From positions 2,170,001 through 2,234,000 of the forward strand of contig NZ_CP162495.1 in NCBI RefSeq assembly GCF_040939125.1: a stretch of DNA of 64,000 nucleotides, in the 5' to 3' direction. The position numbers were made by a program, and so were the translations under genes. Shown here piece by piece: positions 37,211 to 45,395 of the stretch. The notes beneath the pieces were generated by a model. The model made no database searches and had not been told where the DNA came from. It worked only from the letters and a program-made list of their open reading frames with translations. Position 1 is the first letter of the stretch. Each line of letters opens with the position of its first letter. This stretch comes from Clostridium sp. BJN0013 (GTDB taxonomy: Bacteria > Bacillota > Clostridia > Clostridiales > Clostridiaceae).

Positions 37211-37631
37211 CCTCGTATAATATAGTTGTACCAATCAATAGAGATTAGATCATCTCTACTAACGGATATTTATAAATATAAATTAATTATTGTTCGTACA
37301 TCTCAAGTTCCGTTCTGGAAATTGCAATATCCTTTAGTAAGTCTAAAAATAATAAGAGTGTATCTTCCACAAGGGTAACTTGATTAATAGTTAAATCATT
37401 GTATAATATCTTCTGAATAGAGGTTAGATGTATTCCTCCTGGGAGGACTCCTTCGGAGTTCCTATACCCGTGAAAAAGCGTATCATTCCATCAGTGAGAT
37501 TAGATGTTTAGCTGGTTGAGTTTCTTCCCTTGCGGAAGAATTACTCGTGTCACAAACGAGGTTGTTAGCTCACTGTTAGGTATGGATACTCTGTTCTATC
37601 TTCAAAAATATATGAAAAGGAGATATTTACA
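37211..37631 (+). ncRNA. Structured IS110 5' region, candidate bridge RNA
   Basis: Upstream of the transposase the plus strand folds into successive hairpins: GGACTCC/GGAGTTCC (37445-37462), TTCTTCC/GGAAGAA (about 37522-37540) and CTCGT/ACGAG (37544-37560), with TTAGATGT-containing loops. IS110-family elements encode a guide (bridge) RNA here whose two loops pair with target and donor DNA. The sequence GAGATTAGAT occurs both in this region (37495-37504) and near 37240 at the presumed left junction, as expected of a donor or target guide. The exact ends of the RNA are unknown. Confidence 0.7.
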
Positions 37632-38930
37632 ATGTCAAAATTTTTTAATTTACCTGTAGTAGGTATCGATGTTTCTGCTGATTATTCTATGGTTGCAATA
37701 CTAGCCCCTGATGGAGCAGTTTATAGAAAGGCTTTCAAGATAATGCACACTTCTGATGGTTTCTCTTATCTTCTCAAAGAAATGAGAAAAGTGGAAAAAG
37801 AGTTCTCCATGAAACCATCACTTTTCATGGAATCAACTGGTGTTTACCATTTAACTCTTTTCCACTTCCTAAAGAATAACGAATTAGAAACTTTCGTTAT
37901 AAATCCTCTTATTACTAATAGTAACAAAAATTTAGGAATAAGAAAAGTGAAAAATGATAAAATGGATGCCTTAACTATTGCAAACATAGCAAAATTTCAA
38001 AATATAAAAATGTCTGATTATTTAGATATCCCAATATTTGCTGTAAGATCACTTTGTCGTGATTACTACAGCCTTATAGATAACCGTTCCCAGTTCAAGA
38101 AAAAGTTATCTTCTGATCTTAGAACGTTTTTTCCTGGATATCATAATGTTTTTTCTGACGTAGCTGGTGTTACTTCATTAGCAGTTTTAAGTAAATTTTC
38201 ATCCCCTAAAGCAATTGTTGATGCACCAAAAGATGATTTAATTGCTTTACTAAAGGAAAATTCTTGTAAATCAATTGACTGGTGTACAAACACATATAAC
38301 AAACTTTTAAACGCTGCACTAAGTGCTGTACAAATAGGAATAACCAATAATTCCTTTAAAGTAACTATAGGCATAAATATAAAGCTTTTAAACATCATTA
38401 ATGAACAAATTGAAACTCTAGTAAATGAAATAGAATCAGCAGTTAAAAATGACTCAACACCTGCTTCATTTAAGAACAACATAGCATTGCTTCTTTCTTT
38501 CAAAGGTATAGGCTTTATTACAGCTGTAACCATAATGAGTGAAATAGGCGATCCTACAAGGTTCAAGCATCCAAAAGAAATGGTTGCTTTCTTTGGAATT
38601 GACCCTTCAGTTAGTCAATCCGGGAAATTTAATAGTGACCAAAATAAAATGTCCAAGCGTGGTACACGCTTTGGTAGAAGAGCACTTTATGCTGCTGCTC
38701 TTGCATCAATAAGAAAATCCAAAACTGGTAAACCAATTAACAGTGTTCTTTACCAGTATCGCAATAAAAACTTAAATGGTAAGAAGAAGAAAGTTGCTCT
38801 TTGTGCAATTATGCACAAACTTGTAAAGTACATATTTGCAGTTCTTAGAGATCAAAAGCCTTATGAAATTCGTGAACCAAAACTGCACAACCAAATGTAT
38901 GTTACTAATTTTTCAAGATCAGTTTCTTAA
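37632..38930 (+). CDS. IS110-family DEDD recombinase, 432 aa
   Basis: An N-terminal RuvC-like DEDD domain starts VVGIDVSADYSMVAIL, with MESTGVYH and NDKMDALTIANIAKF as later acidic boxes. The C-terminal Tnp domain carries GIGFITAVTIMSEIGD, FFGIDPSVSQSGKFNS with the nucleophilic Ser region, and KMSKRGTRFGRRALY. These enzymes work with a bridge RNA to insert without target duplication. The gene is intact and lies opposite the fix genes. Its insertion separates fixA from fixB and presumably cuts their cotranscription. Confidence 0.95.
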   Translation: MSKFFNLPVVGIDVSADYSMVAILAPDGAVYRKAFKIMHTSDGFSYLLKEMRKVEKEFSMKPSLFMESTGVYHLTLFHFLKNNELETFVINPLITNSNKNLGIRKVKNDKMDALTIANIAKFQNIKMSDYLDIPIFAVRSLCRDYYSLIDNRSQFKKKLSSDLRTFFPGYHNVFSDVAGVTSLAVLSKFSSPKAIVDAPKDDLIALLKENSCKSIDWCTNTYNKLLNAALSAVQIGITNNSFKVTIGINIKLLNIINEQIETLVNEIESAVKNDSTPASFKNNIALLLSFKGIGFITAVTIMSEIGDPTRFKHPKEMVAFFGIDPSVSQSGKFNSDQNKMSKRGTRFGRRALYAAALASIRKSKTGKPINSVLYQYRNKNLNGKKKKVALCAIMHKLVKYIFAVLRDQKPYEIREPKLHNQMYVTNFSRSVS

Positions 38931-39092
38931 CCACTTAGACAAATTAATTATGGTCCAAATTGGATAAATTATTTCCAATTTAGTTTTAGTAAAAATTTGC
39001 CATAGTTCGTATTTTTTTATGGTTTGTTTGCCATGCTCTTTTTTGCTCTTAAATTTAGTAAATAAATTTTTTAAATTAACTATTGACTTTTA
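38931..39092. other. Right end of the IS110 insertion and fixA downstream flank
   Basis: There is no gene here. It contains the right element end and a short A/T-rich hairpin (AAATTGG and CCAATTT near 38957-38985). IS110 ends lack inverted repeats, so the boundary cannot be read directly. Confidence 0.4.
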
Positions 39093-39884
39093 CTAGCTGG
39101 TCTTTAATTTATCTACCAGCGTTTTTACTACTTGTTCTGTACTTCCATGGAGCAGCTCACCACCTGCTCTCTTTGGCGGAGGGAATATGCGGCGAACTGA
39201 AGTTGGAGATCCCTTAAGCCCCAATTGAGTCAAATCAGCCTTAAGGTAATCAATCCCCCAGACTTTTGATTTATAACGTGCTGCTCTAATCATATTTGGC
39301 AATGGTGAAAAGCTTAACTGATTAATATTTTTTTCAATAGTAATCAGGCAGGGCATTTCAGATTGAACAACTTCATACCCATTATCAATTTTTCTATATA
39401 TTACAATATTGTTTTTATTAATATTTAAAGATTCTATTTTCTCAACATAAGTTAACTGAGGTATTCCTAACCGGCTGGCAATTCCAGGACCAACCTGGGC
39501 AGTATCACCATCTATAGCTTGTTTACCGCAAAATACCATGTCAATTTTTTCTATATTCATTATTCTCTTTATACCCATTGCAAGTATATAACTAGTAGAC
39601 AGTGTATCTGATCCTGCAAATGAACGATCTGAGAGAAGGTATCCTTCATCTGCCCCCATTTCTATACATTTTTTAATCACTTCCTGTGCCTGAGGTGGAC
39701 CCATAGATATAATTGAAACTTTACCTCCAAATTTATTTTTAATTCTAACTGCTTCTTCAACTGCATGAGCATCATATGGATTAATAATGGTAGGTGCACT
39801 AGATCTATCCAGAGTATTGGTTTTAGGATCTATTTTAATTTCTGTAGTATCAGGCACTTGTTTCACACAAACTAAAATATTCAA
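39093..39884 (-). CDS. fixA: FixA / EtfB-type electron-transfer flavoprotein
   Basis: The beta subunit of a bifurcating ETF, 263 residues: MNILVCVKQVPDTTEIKID, YDAHAVEEAVRIK, VCGKQA-like VFCGKQAIDGDTAQVGPGIASRLG with the nucleotide motif DGDTAQVGP, and the tail GSPTSVRRIFPPPKRAGGEL. With FixB it forms the heterodimer that binds the bifurcating FAD and NADH. A TTG start 10 bases after AAGGAG fits. Its promoter faces a near mirror-image promoter for the quinone operon. It is now separated from fixB by IS110. Confidence 0.92.
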   Translation of the reverse strand: MNILVCVKQVPDTTEIKIDPKTNTLDRSSAPTIINPYDAHAVEEAVRIKNKFGGKVSIISMGPPQAQEVIKKCIEMGADEGYLLSDRSFAGSDTLSTSYILAMGIKRIMNIEKIDMVFCGKQAIDGDTAQVGPGIASRLGIPQLTYVEKIESLNINKNNIVIYRKIDNGYEVVQSEMPCLITIEKNINQLSFSPLPNMIRAARYKSKVWGIDYLKADLTQLGLKGSPTSVRRIFPPPKRAGGELLHGSTEQVVKTLVDKLKTS

Positions 39885-39968
39885 GAATCATCAGCTCCTT
39901 ATTTTATAACTTAAATCAAGTAATTTATTTTCAGATACCTTATTCAATATCTCCTGTCTTACGGGTAT

Positions 39969-40003
39969 ATAATATAAATTCGATGTGAAGATGATATGAA
40001 GAT
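39969..40003 (-). promoter_or_regulatory. fixA promoter with tandem box
   Basis: Plus strand TGAAGAT-N4-TGAAGAT (39986-40003), 11 bp, minus-strand TATTAT (39969-39974). Nearly the reverse complement of the sequence at 40076-40110. Confidence 0.8.
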
Positions 40004-40017
40004 CTAAATAAAACTTT

Positions 40018-40060
40018 AAAAAACTAGAAAACCTGAAAACCAACGCTTTTCTAGTTTTTT
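40018..40060. terminator. Symmetrical hairpin between divergent promoters
   Basis: Fourteen bases at 40018-40031 (six A, CTAG, four A) pair perfectly with 40047-40060. It could insulate the two transcripts by terminating in both directions. Confidence 0.6.
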
Positions 40061-40075
40061 ATATATTTTTTTCAG

Positions 40076-40110
40076 TTCTTCATATTATCTTCACACTAAG
40101 TTTATATTAT
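40076..40110 (+). promoter_or_regulatory. Quinone-operon promoter with tandem box
   Basis: Half-sites TTCTTCA and ATCTTCA 11 bp apart (40076-40093), 11 bp, then TATTAT (40105-40110). It matches the fixA promoter in nearly every base over about 35 bp. Confidence 0.8.
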
Positions 40111-40197
40111 ATAGGCGTTGATACAGTCTATCATTAAAACCTTAATTAAAGCTAGTAATTATTAAGTATTTTAAATAAAAAGGTGGTGAAATTATAA

Positions 40198-41019
40198 TTG
40201 AAATTCGAAGAAATGTATATACCCATAAATAAAGAAATATCCTCTGTAGAACAGGAATTAACAAATATATGTAAAAACTTTAAAGCAGGTTCTTTACAAG
40301 AGATTTTAAATCATTTTTTTAAAATTCCAGGCAAAAAGCTACGTCCTACTTTAGTACTATTATCCTCAAAAATAATTAACGAACAATTGCCGCCAAAAAC
40401 TTATCATCAATTAATTCAATTATCTGTTGCCCTTGAATTAATTCACAGTGCAAGTTTAATTCACGATGACATAATTGATGATGATTTCCTGCGGCGTGGA
40501 CAAAAAACTTTAAATAAAGTATATGGAAGGAAAATAGCAGTACTAGCTGGTGATGTTATTTACTCCCATGCCTTCTATATTGTCACTAACTCATTACCAA
40601 AAGAATATGGAAGAGAAATAGTTAAATTAGCAGAAAACATGTGTTCTGCAGAAATACTGCAAGCAAAAAATACTATTTCTACAAAGGAAGTATATTTAGA
40701 AATTATTAAAGGTAAAACAGCATTATTCATGGCAATATGCTGCAAGCTAGGAGCTGCTTTGGCTGGAACTTCAGGTGAAGCAGCTGCATTACTAGAAAAC
40801 TATGGTTTCAACCTAGGTATGGCCTATCAAATAGTAGATGATTATATAGATGGGGACCAGGATACTGCTCTAAATGTAACTCTTGAGGATGCACATAATT
40901 TTGCTAAAAATTCACTAGATTTAGTTAAACCATTTAAAAACTCTTGTTATAAAGAAACTTTAATAAATCTAGTAAACTACATCATGAATTTTTCACATTC
41001 CAAAGTAAGTAATGCTTAA
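40198..41019 (+). CDS. Polyprenyl diphosphate synthase (HepT/DmkB-like)
   Basis: Both Asp-rich motifs are present: LELIHSASLIHDDIIDDD and LGMAYQIVDDYIDGD, the allylic and homoallylic Mg2+ sites of trans-prenyltransferases. The protein (273 aa) would lengthen isoprenyl chains for a quinone tail. It is the first gene of an operon with UbiA/MenA and UbiE, which makes a quinone-tail role much more likely than a general one. The start is TTG 11 bases after GGTGG; an ATG at 40213 is an alternative. The promoter has the shared tandem box. Confidence 0.85.
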   Translation: MKFEEMYIPINKEISSVEQELTNICKNFKAGSLQEILNHFFKIPGKKLRPTLVLLSSKIINEQLPPKTYHQLIQLSVALELIHSASLIHDDIIDDDFLRRGQKTLNKVYGRKIAVLAGDVIYSHAFYIVTNSLPKEYGREIVKLAENMCSAEILQAKNTISTKEVYLEIIKGKTALFMAICCKLGAALAGTSGEAAALLENYGFNLGMAYQIVDDYIDGDQDTALNVTLEDAHNFAKNSLDLVKPFKNSCYKETLINLVNYIMNFSHSKVSNA

Positions 41020-41079
41020 GGTGATTTGAGATAATTACAAAAATAATCAATAAAATTGAATGAAAGAGGAGATTATAAA

Positions 41080-41613
41080 ATGAATCAAAAAATAACTAGA
41101 AGTGTAATTTTAACCTTAATTTTCAGTTTGACATTTTCAGTACTTGTATTTGCAAGTAGTGGAGGTAAACAAATCCATAAACAAGTTGATAGTATAAATG
41201 CTTCAATTATGTTTAATAGTGAAGAAGTAAAGACAGGAAATAATGATTTTACAATAATGTTAAAAGATAAAGATAATCAACCAATAAGTAATGCTGATGT
41301 AAAAGTTACAGTTGGAATGGATGGCTCAATGGACATGAGTTCACACGACATGGGAGACTCTAAAACAATGTCTACCGAATTAAAAGAAGGCAGTGAAAAA
41401 GAAGAATATGTGGGAAGTGCTAATTTTACTGATAAAGGCACATGGAATGTAAAAACCATGTTTACTGCAAATGGACAAGATAAAAATACAATTTTTAATG
41501 TTGATGTTGTTAGCAGCGGACCTAATTGGTTTATAATTGGAGGCTTCTTAGGAGCAATTGTACTTATTATTGTTATTGCAGCTTTAAAAAAGAAAAAAGC
41601 AAAAAGTGCATAA
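41080..41613 (+). CDS. YtkA/FixH-like membrane-anchored protein, 177 aa
   Basis: A signal peptide (residues 1-25, LTLIFSLTFSVLVFA) precedes an extracellular beta-sandwich with VKTGNNDFTIMLKDKDNQPI and ADVKVTVGMDG, then a C-terminal helix with a KKKKAKSA tail. The domain is YtkA-like, related to FixH. A Met/His-rich loop (GMDGSMDMSSHDMGDSKTM) might bind copper. I take the ATG at 41080 because AGAGGAG precedes it. Between the quinone-tail enzyme and the polyferredoxin, it probably serves the surface side of that electron path. Confidence 0.78.
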   Translation: MNQKITRSVILTLIFSLTFSVLVFASSGGKQIHKQVDSINASIMFNSEEVKTGNNDFTIMLKDKDNQPISNADVKVTVGMDGSMDMSSHDMGDSKTMSTELKEGSEKEEYVGSANFTDKGTWNVKTMFTANGQDKNTIFNVDVVSSGPNWFIIGGFLGAIVLIIVIAALKKKKAKSA

Positions 41614-41631
41614 CTCCAAAGGAGGTATATT

Positions 41632-43014
41632 ATGTCAAGTCATAATGATTGCCAAAATAAATCAGGCAAACAAGACAATATAAATTTGCTGAATAATAAG
41701 ACATTTACTAGGTTTATAAAAAGTAAATGGTATCCAGGAATATTTCAGCTACCGGTAGCACTAATCTTTGCATTTATTGTATTTGAACTCATTGTCGGTC
41801 CAGCAGAAGCACATGACAATTTCGGTACTGCAGGAACATGGGTATTATGGTGGCCTTTACTACCTATAATTTTACTTTTTTTAGGTAGATTTTGGTGCAC
41901 AATTTGTCCTTTTGGAACTTTAAATGATGTGGTACAAAAATTCGTTGGAAGTAACAAACCTGTTCCAAAATTCTTAAAAAAATATGGCATATGGATTATT
42001 GACGGAATATTTCTTATGATTACCTGGAGTGATCATATTTGGGGCATTGTAGAATCACCACGGGGTTCCGGAGTTCTTCTTTTGATGATTACCACAGCTG
42101 TTGTACTTTCTGGTGCACTCTTTGAAAGAAGAACATGGTGCAGATATTTATGCTTTCTAGGAGGTTTATCTGGTAACTATTCCAGAACAGGTATGCTCGA
42201 ACTGCGCGGTACTCCAGAAAAATGTTCAAAATGTAATGTTGCAGCTTGCTATAAAGGAGGAAAGTCAGCTCCAGGTTGTCCTATGTTTGAGTTTCCAAGA
42301 ACTATGGACACCAGTGCCCAATGCAATTTATGCGGACACTGTATAAAAAATTGCCCTAATAATTCAATCAGGATAACCCCGCGTGTTCCAACCAAAGAAT
42401 TATGGTTGGTTAAAAAACCAAAGTTAGAGGTTTCTTTCCTGGCAATCGTAATTATGGGTATTGTATTTGTACAAAATATAACCATGCTTAATATATGGAA
42501 TAGCATCTTAAAATGGCTGGAAAATGTCACTGGCACAACAAGCTATTATGTAACATTCACTGTAACTTTCATTATAGCAATGTTAATACCTATTTTACTA
42601 CTTGCTTTTACTAGTTTATTAGCAAAAAAATTTAATGGTGCTTCACTTAAGGATAATTTCACCAAATTCGGATATGCTATTATTCCTTTAGATATGACCG
42701 GACATATTGCACATAACCTATTTCACTTACTTGATGAAGGTAAATCAATTGTTTACACAGCAATGGGTGTTTTAGGAATGCAGATTCCCAATTCCTCTGC
42801 AGCAATGCTAGATACTTCAACTATTCAAGCGCTTCAGTATATATTAATTTTCCTAGGAACTATAGGTTCAATCTATACTGCATATAAAATGCCAAAAAAT
42901 AGCAAAGGTGATAAAAAGCCCCTAGGCACTTCTGCTGTTTATACAATACTAATGTTATTCTTAGCGGTTATAAATATAATTTTATTCTCAATGCCTATGG
43001 CAATGCGTATGTAA
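41632..43014 (+). CDS. NapH/NosR-like membrane polyferredoxin, 460 aa
   Basis: Several membrane helices carry two Cys-x3-Cys-Pro-type motifs (FWCTICPFGTL and TWCRYLCFLGGL), which in NapH, NosR and CcoG-type proteins face the redox side. A soluble loop binds iron-sulfur clusters: CSKCNVAACYKGGKSAPGCP and CNLCGHCIKNCP. A C-terminal pair of His (GHIAHNLFHLLDEG) could hold heme or metal. Such proteins take electrons from quinol toward an outside acceptor. No nap, nos or cco genes are nearby, so the partner is unknown. AAAGGAGG precedes the ATG. Confidence 0.85.
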   Translation: MSSHNDCQNKSGKQDNINLLNNKTFTRFIKSKWYPGIFQLPVALIFAFIVFELIVGPAEAHDNFGTAGTWVLWWPLLPIILLFLGRFWCTICPFGTLNDVVQKFVGSNKPVPKFLKKYGIWIIDGIFLMITWSDHIWGIVESPRGSGVLLLMITTAVVLSGALFERRTWCRYLCFLGGLSGNYSRTGMLELRGTPEKCSKCNVAACYKGGKSAPGCPMFEFPRTMDTSAQCNLCGHCIKNCPNNSIRITPRVPTKELWLVKKPKLEVSFLAIVIMGIVFVQNITMLNIWNSILKWLENVTGTTSYYVTFTVTFIIAMLIPILLLAFTSLLAKKFNGASLKDNFTKFGYAIIPLDMTGHIAHNLFHLLDEGKSIVYTAMGVLGMQIPNSSAAMLDTSTIQALQYILIFLGTIGSIYTAYKMPKNSKGDKKPLGTSAVYTILMLFLAVINIILFSMPMAMRM

Positions 43015-43085
43015 TTTGATTTTCATTTGGAGAAGATTATATCTTCTCCAAAACCTATCAAGGAATATTAGAAAGAAGGGAAAAA

Positions 43086-43997
43086 ATGTTAGTAACAAAA
43101 TTTAAAATATGGTTTAAAGCTGTAAGACCCTTTTCCTTCACTGGTTCCATAATTCCCGTAACCTTAGGAGCCATATTTGCAATAAAAGAATCAAAATTTC
43201 AATTGGGATATTTTATCTTATCACTAATTGCTATTGTTTTATTACAAGCAAGTGCCAATTTACTTAGTGACCATGATGATTTTAAAAATAGAGTTGATAC
43301 AAAAGATTCTTATGGTTCAAGTGGTGTTATACTTAAAAATCTATTGACGTCAAAAAAGGTATATACAGGTGGATTTACTTTATTAGCCTTAGGAGCTTTT
43401 ATAGGAATATTTCTATCATATAAAAGAGGATTATTGGTTTTGTTAATAGGGTTAATAGGTACTCTAGCTGTATATTCATATACTGGAAAACCTTTATCTT
43501 TGAAGTATAGAGGCTTAGGTGCTCCCCTTGTATTTTTAACATTTGGTCCTTTAATGTTAATAGGCTCCTATTATGTACAAGCACAAAATATAAGTATGGA
43601 AGCATTTTTTATTTCCATACCTGTCGGTTTATTAACTACCGCAATTTTACATGCTAATGATATAAGAGATATACGTTACGATAAAAAAGCGGGAATAAAA
43701 ACTTTATCTATAATAGTTGGAAAAAGCAGTGCCCAAAATATTTATTACAGTTTTGTAATTTTATCATATGTTTCTATAATAATAATGTGTTTTTATAAAA
43801 TACTTCCAATTTGGAGTCTATTTTGTTTAATTACTATACCTACAGCCTATAAAAATATAAGAAAGTTATACTCTGTGTCAGATTCGCCTTCAGGTATAGT
43901 ATCCCTTGATAAAGATACCGCACAGCTTCAAGGACAATTTGGTATTATACTTATTCTTTCGCTGTTAATACCTTTCATTGTAAATTTAAGGGGGTAA
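43086..43997 (+). CDS. UbiA-family prenyltransferase, MenA-like
   Basis: A nine-helix membrane enzyme with both Asp-rich motifs in the UbiA family style: NLLSDHDDFKNRVDTKDSYG and HANDIRDIRYDKKAGIKTL. It transfers a polyprenyl chain to an aromatic acid; the pattern is closest to dihydroxynaphthoate prenyltransferases. In flavin-based extracellular electron transfer loci a similar protein (DmkA) makes a dedicated demethylmenaquinone. The other men genes needed to form the naphthoate ring are not in this window. AGAAGGG precedes the start. Confidence 0.87.
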   Translation: MLVTKFKIWFKAVRPFSFTGSIIPVTLGAIFAIKESKFQLGYFILSLIAIVLLQASANLLSDHDDFKNRVDTKDSYGSSGVILKNLLTSKKVYTGGFTLLALGAFIGIFLSYKRGLLVLLIGLIGTLAVYSYTGKPLSLKYRGLGAPLVFLTFGPLMLIGSYYVQAQNISMEAFFISIPVGLLTTAILHANDIRDIRYDKKAGIKTLSIIVGKSSAQNIYYSFVILSYVSIIIMCFYKILPIWSLFCLITIPTAYKNIRKLYSVSDSPSGIVSLDKDTAQLQGQFGIILILSLLIPFIVNLRG

Positions 43998-44001
43998 AAT
44001 T

Positions 44002-44622
44002 TTGGAGAGAAATAATACTAAATATTTATTTATCACAATATTGATTGCCGCTATTTTATGGTATGTAATGTTTGTAATAAAACCTATTAACTTCTGGCTG
44101 GAGATGAGTTTATCTATTACTTTTTTAGTATTTATATCGTTAATTATAGATAAAAAAATTGCTAGAGTAGATAAAATAACATTAAAAAATATTGTAATTG
44201 GAGTTTTATCAGCTATATGTTTGTATATGGTATTTTATATAGGCAACATTATATCTGGTTATATTTTTCCATTTAAGAATGCACAAGTGTTATCCATATA
44301 TAGCATTAAAACACAAGGAAATCTTTTATGGATTAGTTTATTACTTATCTTTATAATTGGACCATGTGAAGAAATTTACTGGCGTGGATTTATTCAAAAT
44401 ACACTATCAAAAAAATTGGGAGAAAATAAAGGGTATATTCTAACTGCACTTCTGTATGCAGGAGTTCATGTTATTACTGGAAACATTATGCTTGTCATAG
44501 CTGCCCTTGTCTGTGGAATATACTGGGGATGGATGTACAAAAAGCAAAAGAGTCTCTCCAGTGTAATTATATCTCATGCCATTTGGGATTTAACCATATT
44601 TGTTTTACTTCCTATTATGTAA
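44002..44622 (+). CDS. CPBP-family intramembrane protease, 206 aa
   Basis: A membrane protein with the CPBP (Abi) motifs: GPCEEIYWRGFIQNTL with EExxxR, AGVHVITGN with the His, and VIISHAIWDLT with a second His. These residues form the glutamyl-protease active site. Members process membrane-bound or tagged peptides. It starts with TTG just after GGGGG and sits between UbiA and UbiE in the operon. Its substrate here is unknown; processing of the lipid-anchored or YtkA-like partner is a guess. Confidence 0.83.
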   Translation: MERNNTKYLFITILIAAILWYVMFVIKPINFWLEMSLSITFLVFISLIIDKKIARVDKITLKNIVIGVLSAICLYMVFYIGNIISGYIFPFKNAQVLSIYSIKTQGNLLWISLLLIFIIGPCEEIYWRGFIQNTLSKKLGENKGYILTALLYAGVHVITGNIMLVIAALVCGIYWGWMYKKQKSLSSVIISHAIWDLTIFVLLPIM

Positions 44623-44637
44623 AAGAAGGGATACCTT

Positions 44638-45344
44638 ATGAATAATAACACTAATGTATATAATATTTTCTCATCTATTGCAGATAACTATGATAAGCTT
44701 AATACTATATTAACATTAAATATTGACAGCTATTGGAGAAAAAAGCCATTAGACTATGTAATCTAAATAAAAACCATAAAATATTAGATGTATGCTGCGG
44801 AACAGGTAAAATGATAAAATACGCCTGTAAAACTGTAGGTAAAAATACAGAAGTTATTGGATTGGATTTTAACAAGAAAATGCTTAGTGTGGCAAATACC
44901 AAGCTTAATCAATCTATTAAAGATTACAAATTCAAATTAGTTAAAGGAGATATGTTAGAGCTTCCCTTTGAGGATTTAAGTTTTGATTGTATCACTGTTG
45001 CCTTTGGCTTAAGAAACGCAAAAAATAAATTAAAAGCCTTATCTGAAATTTATAGAGTTTTGAAATCAAATGGAAGGTTGGTTTGTCTGGAACTGTCAAA
45101 TTCATCACTTCCTGTTTTCAATAGTCTGTATGCAGTATATTTTAATTATATGCTGCCCATTATGGGATATTTAGGTACAGGAGACAAAACTGCCTACTAT
45201 TATCTTAGGGATTCAGTAAATAGCTTTATGTCAAAAACTGAACTTCAATCTGCTTTCCAACAGATTGGTTTCATTGATACTGGTTATTTATCCCTTACAG
45301 GGGGTATTGCTGCAATTCACTACGGAAACAAAAAATTACTGTAA
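44638..45344 (+). pseudogene. UbiE/MenG methyltransferase with a frameshift in an A6 run
   Basis: The first frame gives FSSIADNYDKLNTILTLNID and SYWRK, the usual UbiE start. In the next frame it resumes KKAIRLCNLNKNHKILDVCC with the SAM motif DVCCGTG, then FAFGLRN-like VAFGLRNAKN and the tail GGIAAIHYG. One A missing in the run GAAAAAAG (about 44737-44744) separates them; seven A would give one 235-residue protein. It would methylate the quinone ring in the last step. Mutation or base-calling error are both possible. AGAAGGG precedes the start. Confidence 0.85.
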
Positions 45345-45352
45345 AGACATCT

Positions 45353-45395
45353 CTAAAAAAAGGTTACAATATTTTGGGATATTGTAACCTTTTTA
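45353..45395. terminator. Bidirectional terminator between UbiE and the kinase gene
   Basis: AAAAAGGTTACAATA pairs perfectly with TATTGTAACCTTTTT. It ends the quinone operon and the convergent kinase transcript. Confidence 0.88.
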
